From an uncultured Prevotella sp. (GTDB lineage Bacteria > Bacteroidota > Bacteroidia > Bacteroidales > Bacteroidaceae): 64,000 bases of DNA. The DNA lies in contig CAMWVS010000004.1 in assembly GCA_947177775.1 (NCBI GenBank), forward strand, positions 1 to 64,000, read 5' to 3'. Positions 62,311 to 64,000 of this stretch are shown here, piece after piece (positions within the stretch are counted from its first letter, which is position 1; each line of letters starts with the position of its first letter). Below the pieces are notes generated by a model. That model was given only the letters and a program-made list of their open reading frames with translations, was not told the origin of the DNA and did no database searches. The position numbers and the translations under genes were made by a program.

Positions 62311-63108
62311 TCAGCGTTCTATCATGTTGCGCCCTTCCTGTGTCAGGTATGGCCAGACTTTGTCGTACGGGATTGTGAACGATGGCTGTCCGGCAGCATA
62401 CGGTGCTATCTCGTATTGCTGATAGACGAACTTGACGCCATCTTTAGTCAGATACGGGTCATACTGCGGCAGCGGCAGGAAGTCTAATCCGCTTTCTGTC
62501 ATCAGCATTTCCGCCAGATTGTCGTCGGTCGTTACCTCTTCACCGTTTTCCTTGAAGTACGTCCGCAGTCCTTCCTTTATCATGGTGCGGAACTCGTCGG
62601 TGTTGACGTTGCACATCATTTCAACACAGAAACGCCGTCCGTCCGACTTGCGGAATGTTGTTCCTGTGCTTGTGCCCATGCCGTGGGCACCGCCCATATA
62701 GCTGTAGCTTGAGGCCGTGAATGTCACTGCGCGGTCTGTATCATACATCTTTCTGATGTCCATGCTGCATGAATACGGAGGTCTGCTCTCGTCGCCGACG
62801 TCGCCATATTCTTCTTTCAGTTTTCCATCGATAGTGTTTCCGTAGTATGCCAGAAGCGAATCGCTTTTCTGCAGGTCGCCATAATATGTGCCACCGAGGT
62901 TCTCGTTCACATATTCTGCGATGGCGTTGACCAGCACCTGATTGCCGGCTGTGGGGTAGTCGACAATAATTTTGACCTCGCTCGCCTTTGTATTCTGTTC
63001 AAACTTGACAGAGTCTGTTTTCAGTCCTTTGGACTCCGTTCCGCTTCCGGAACCACATCCCATCATGGCAATGGCCATGATGGAGGCGCATAGAAATGTC
63101 TTTTTCAT
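62311..63108 (-). CDS. RsiV-type DUF3298/DUF4163 lipoprotein
   Basis: Lipobox MMGC; YSYMGGAHGMGTSTGTTFRKSDGRRFCVEMM; EIAPYAAGQPSFTIPYDKVWPYL. Confidence 0.85.
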   Translation of the reverse strand: MKKTFLCASIMAIAMMGCGSGSGTESKGLKTDSVKFEQNTKASEVKIIVDYPTAGNQVLVNAIAEYVNENLGGTYYGDLQKSDSLLAYYGNTIDGKLKEEYGDVGDESRPPYSCSMDIRKMYDTDRAVTFTASSYSYMGGAHGMGTSTGTTFRKSDGRRFCVEMMCNVNTDEFRTMIKEGLRTYFKENGEEVTTDDNLAEMLMTESGLDFLPLPQYDPYLTKDGVKFVYQQYEIAPYAAGQPSFTIPYDKVWPYLTQEGRNMIER

Positions 63109-63242
63109 AATTCCATTTGTTTTTTTAATGTGTTTAAATCTGATGTGTCATCGTGCCTCTTAAGGTTCGTTCCGCCGTCGCCGTGAAGTGACACGGGCTG
63201 TCTTGCCAGGCAATATGGGCCATGTTACTTTCCAACTATGAC

Positions 63243-63282
63243 TCATATTACAGAATAAAAAGAGTCATATTACAGAATAAAA
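63243..63282. repeat. Direct repeat TCATATTACAGAATAAAA x2, 22-bp period
   Basis: Two exact 18-mers at 63243 and 63265. Confidence 0.85.
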
Positions 63283-63377
63283 TGACTTATATAACTTTTA
63301 TAACTTTTCCGGTTCTGCACCATTGAGCTCATGCCGTGGGCGGACGGGTTCTTGCATACCGGCGTCTGGAAAACAAA

Positions 63378-63411
63378 GAGGGCGGCTCAGTGTTGTCATT
63401 GGGCCGCCCTC
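63378..63411 (-). terminator. pgk terminator
   Basis: GAGGGCGGCTCA...TGGGCCGCCCTC. Confidence 0.8.
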
Positions 63412-63440
63412 GGATTGTTGCTTATCAGTAAGTGTATTTC

Positions 63441-64000
63441 TTATTCACCCTTGATGGCTGCTACGCCGGGCAGAATCTTACCCTCGATAGCCTCAAGCAG
63501 CGCGCCTCCACCGGTAGAGATGTAGCTCACTTTGTCGGCCATGCCGAATTTGTTGATGCAAGCAACGGAGTCGCCACCGCCTATGAGTGAGAAAGCTCCG
63601 TTTGCAGTTGCCTTTGCGATGGCTTCGGCAATCACCTTTGAACCGCCGGCGAAGTTGTCGAATTCGAATACACCGGCCGGACCGTTCCATAAGATTGTCT
63701 TTGCGTCCTCGATGGCTGCGGCAAATTTCTGACTTGTTTCAGGACCTGCATCCAGACCTTCCCAGCCTTCAGGGATGTCGTTAACCTGACAAACCTTCGT
63801 ATTGCAGTCGTTCTTGAAGTCGTCGCCGGCGATGCAGTCTGTGCCGAGCACAAGATTCACACCGTTTTCCTTAGCCTTCTTGATGATATCGAGAGCCAGG
63901 TCGAGCTTGTCGTTCTCGCAGATTGAGTTGCCGACGTTGCCGCCCAGAGCCTTTGCGAATGTGTATGTCATACCGCCGCAGAGGATGAGATTGTCAACCT
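63441..64000 (-). CDS. pgk: Phosphoglycerate kinase, 3' portion (runs off the window)
   Basis: [79 protein letters not shown]. Confidence 0.96.
   Translation of the reverse strand, partial: VDNLILCGGMTYTFAKALGGNVGNSICENDKLDLALDIIKKAKENGVNLVLGTDCIAGDDFKNDCNTKVCQVNDIPEGWEGLDAGPETSQKFAAAIEDAKTILWNGPAGVFEFDNFAGGSKVIAEAIAKATANGAFSLIGGGDSVACINKFGMADKVSYISTGGGALLEAIEGKILPGVAAIKGE

Overview
This 64 kb chromosomal window is from a Bacteroidales organism, most likely Prevotella-like. That is inferred from Bacteroidetes-type -7 boxes (TAnnTTTG), DUF4924/DUF6359-type proteins, the nrdD/nrdG pair and propionate-pathway genes. Main blocks: (i) the end of a surface-polysaccharide locus (0-7.5 kb: Wzy-like polymerase, glycosyltransferases, WcaF-like acetyltransferase, nucleotidyltransferase-fold protein); (ii) a helicase with a WG-repeat-like C-terminal half; (iii) housekeeping genes (rny, zapA, rpe, fmt, ClC channel, Sua5/YrdC, prfC, ROK kinase, ECF sigma, murF, ligA); (iv) a bifunctional GHMP-kinase/nucleotidylyltransferase; (v) a Wzc-like kinase plus rfbA; (vi) a porin/imelysin/di-heme oxidoreductase/CcsBA cluster next to an RIC/hemerythrin-LuxR regulator and nrdDG; (vii) a Na+-pumping decarboxylase module and methylmalonyl-CoA mutase; (viii) the 3' part of pgk at the right edge. 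Not in the ORF track but visible in the sequence: a cobalamin riboswitch with no B12 gene behind it, a promoter-plus-terminator sRNA candidate (~23.0 kb), a 42-aa ORF between fmt and rpe, three copies of a ~310-bp palindromic MITE-like element (one inverted), and a second family of small hairpin repeats. No tRNA, rRNA, CRISPR array or transposase was recognised. All product names come from reading protein motifs; no database search was run.
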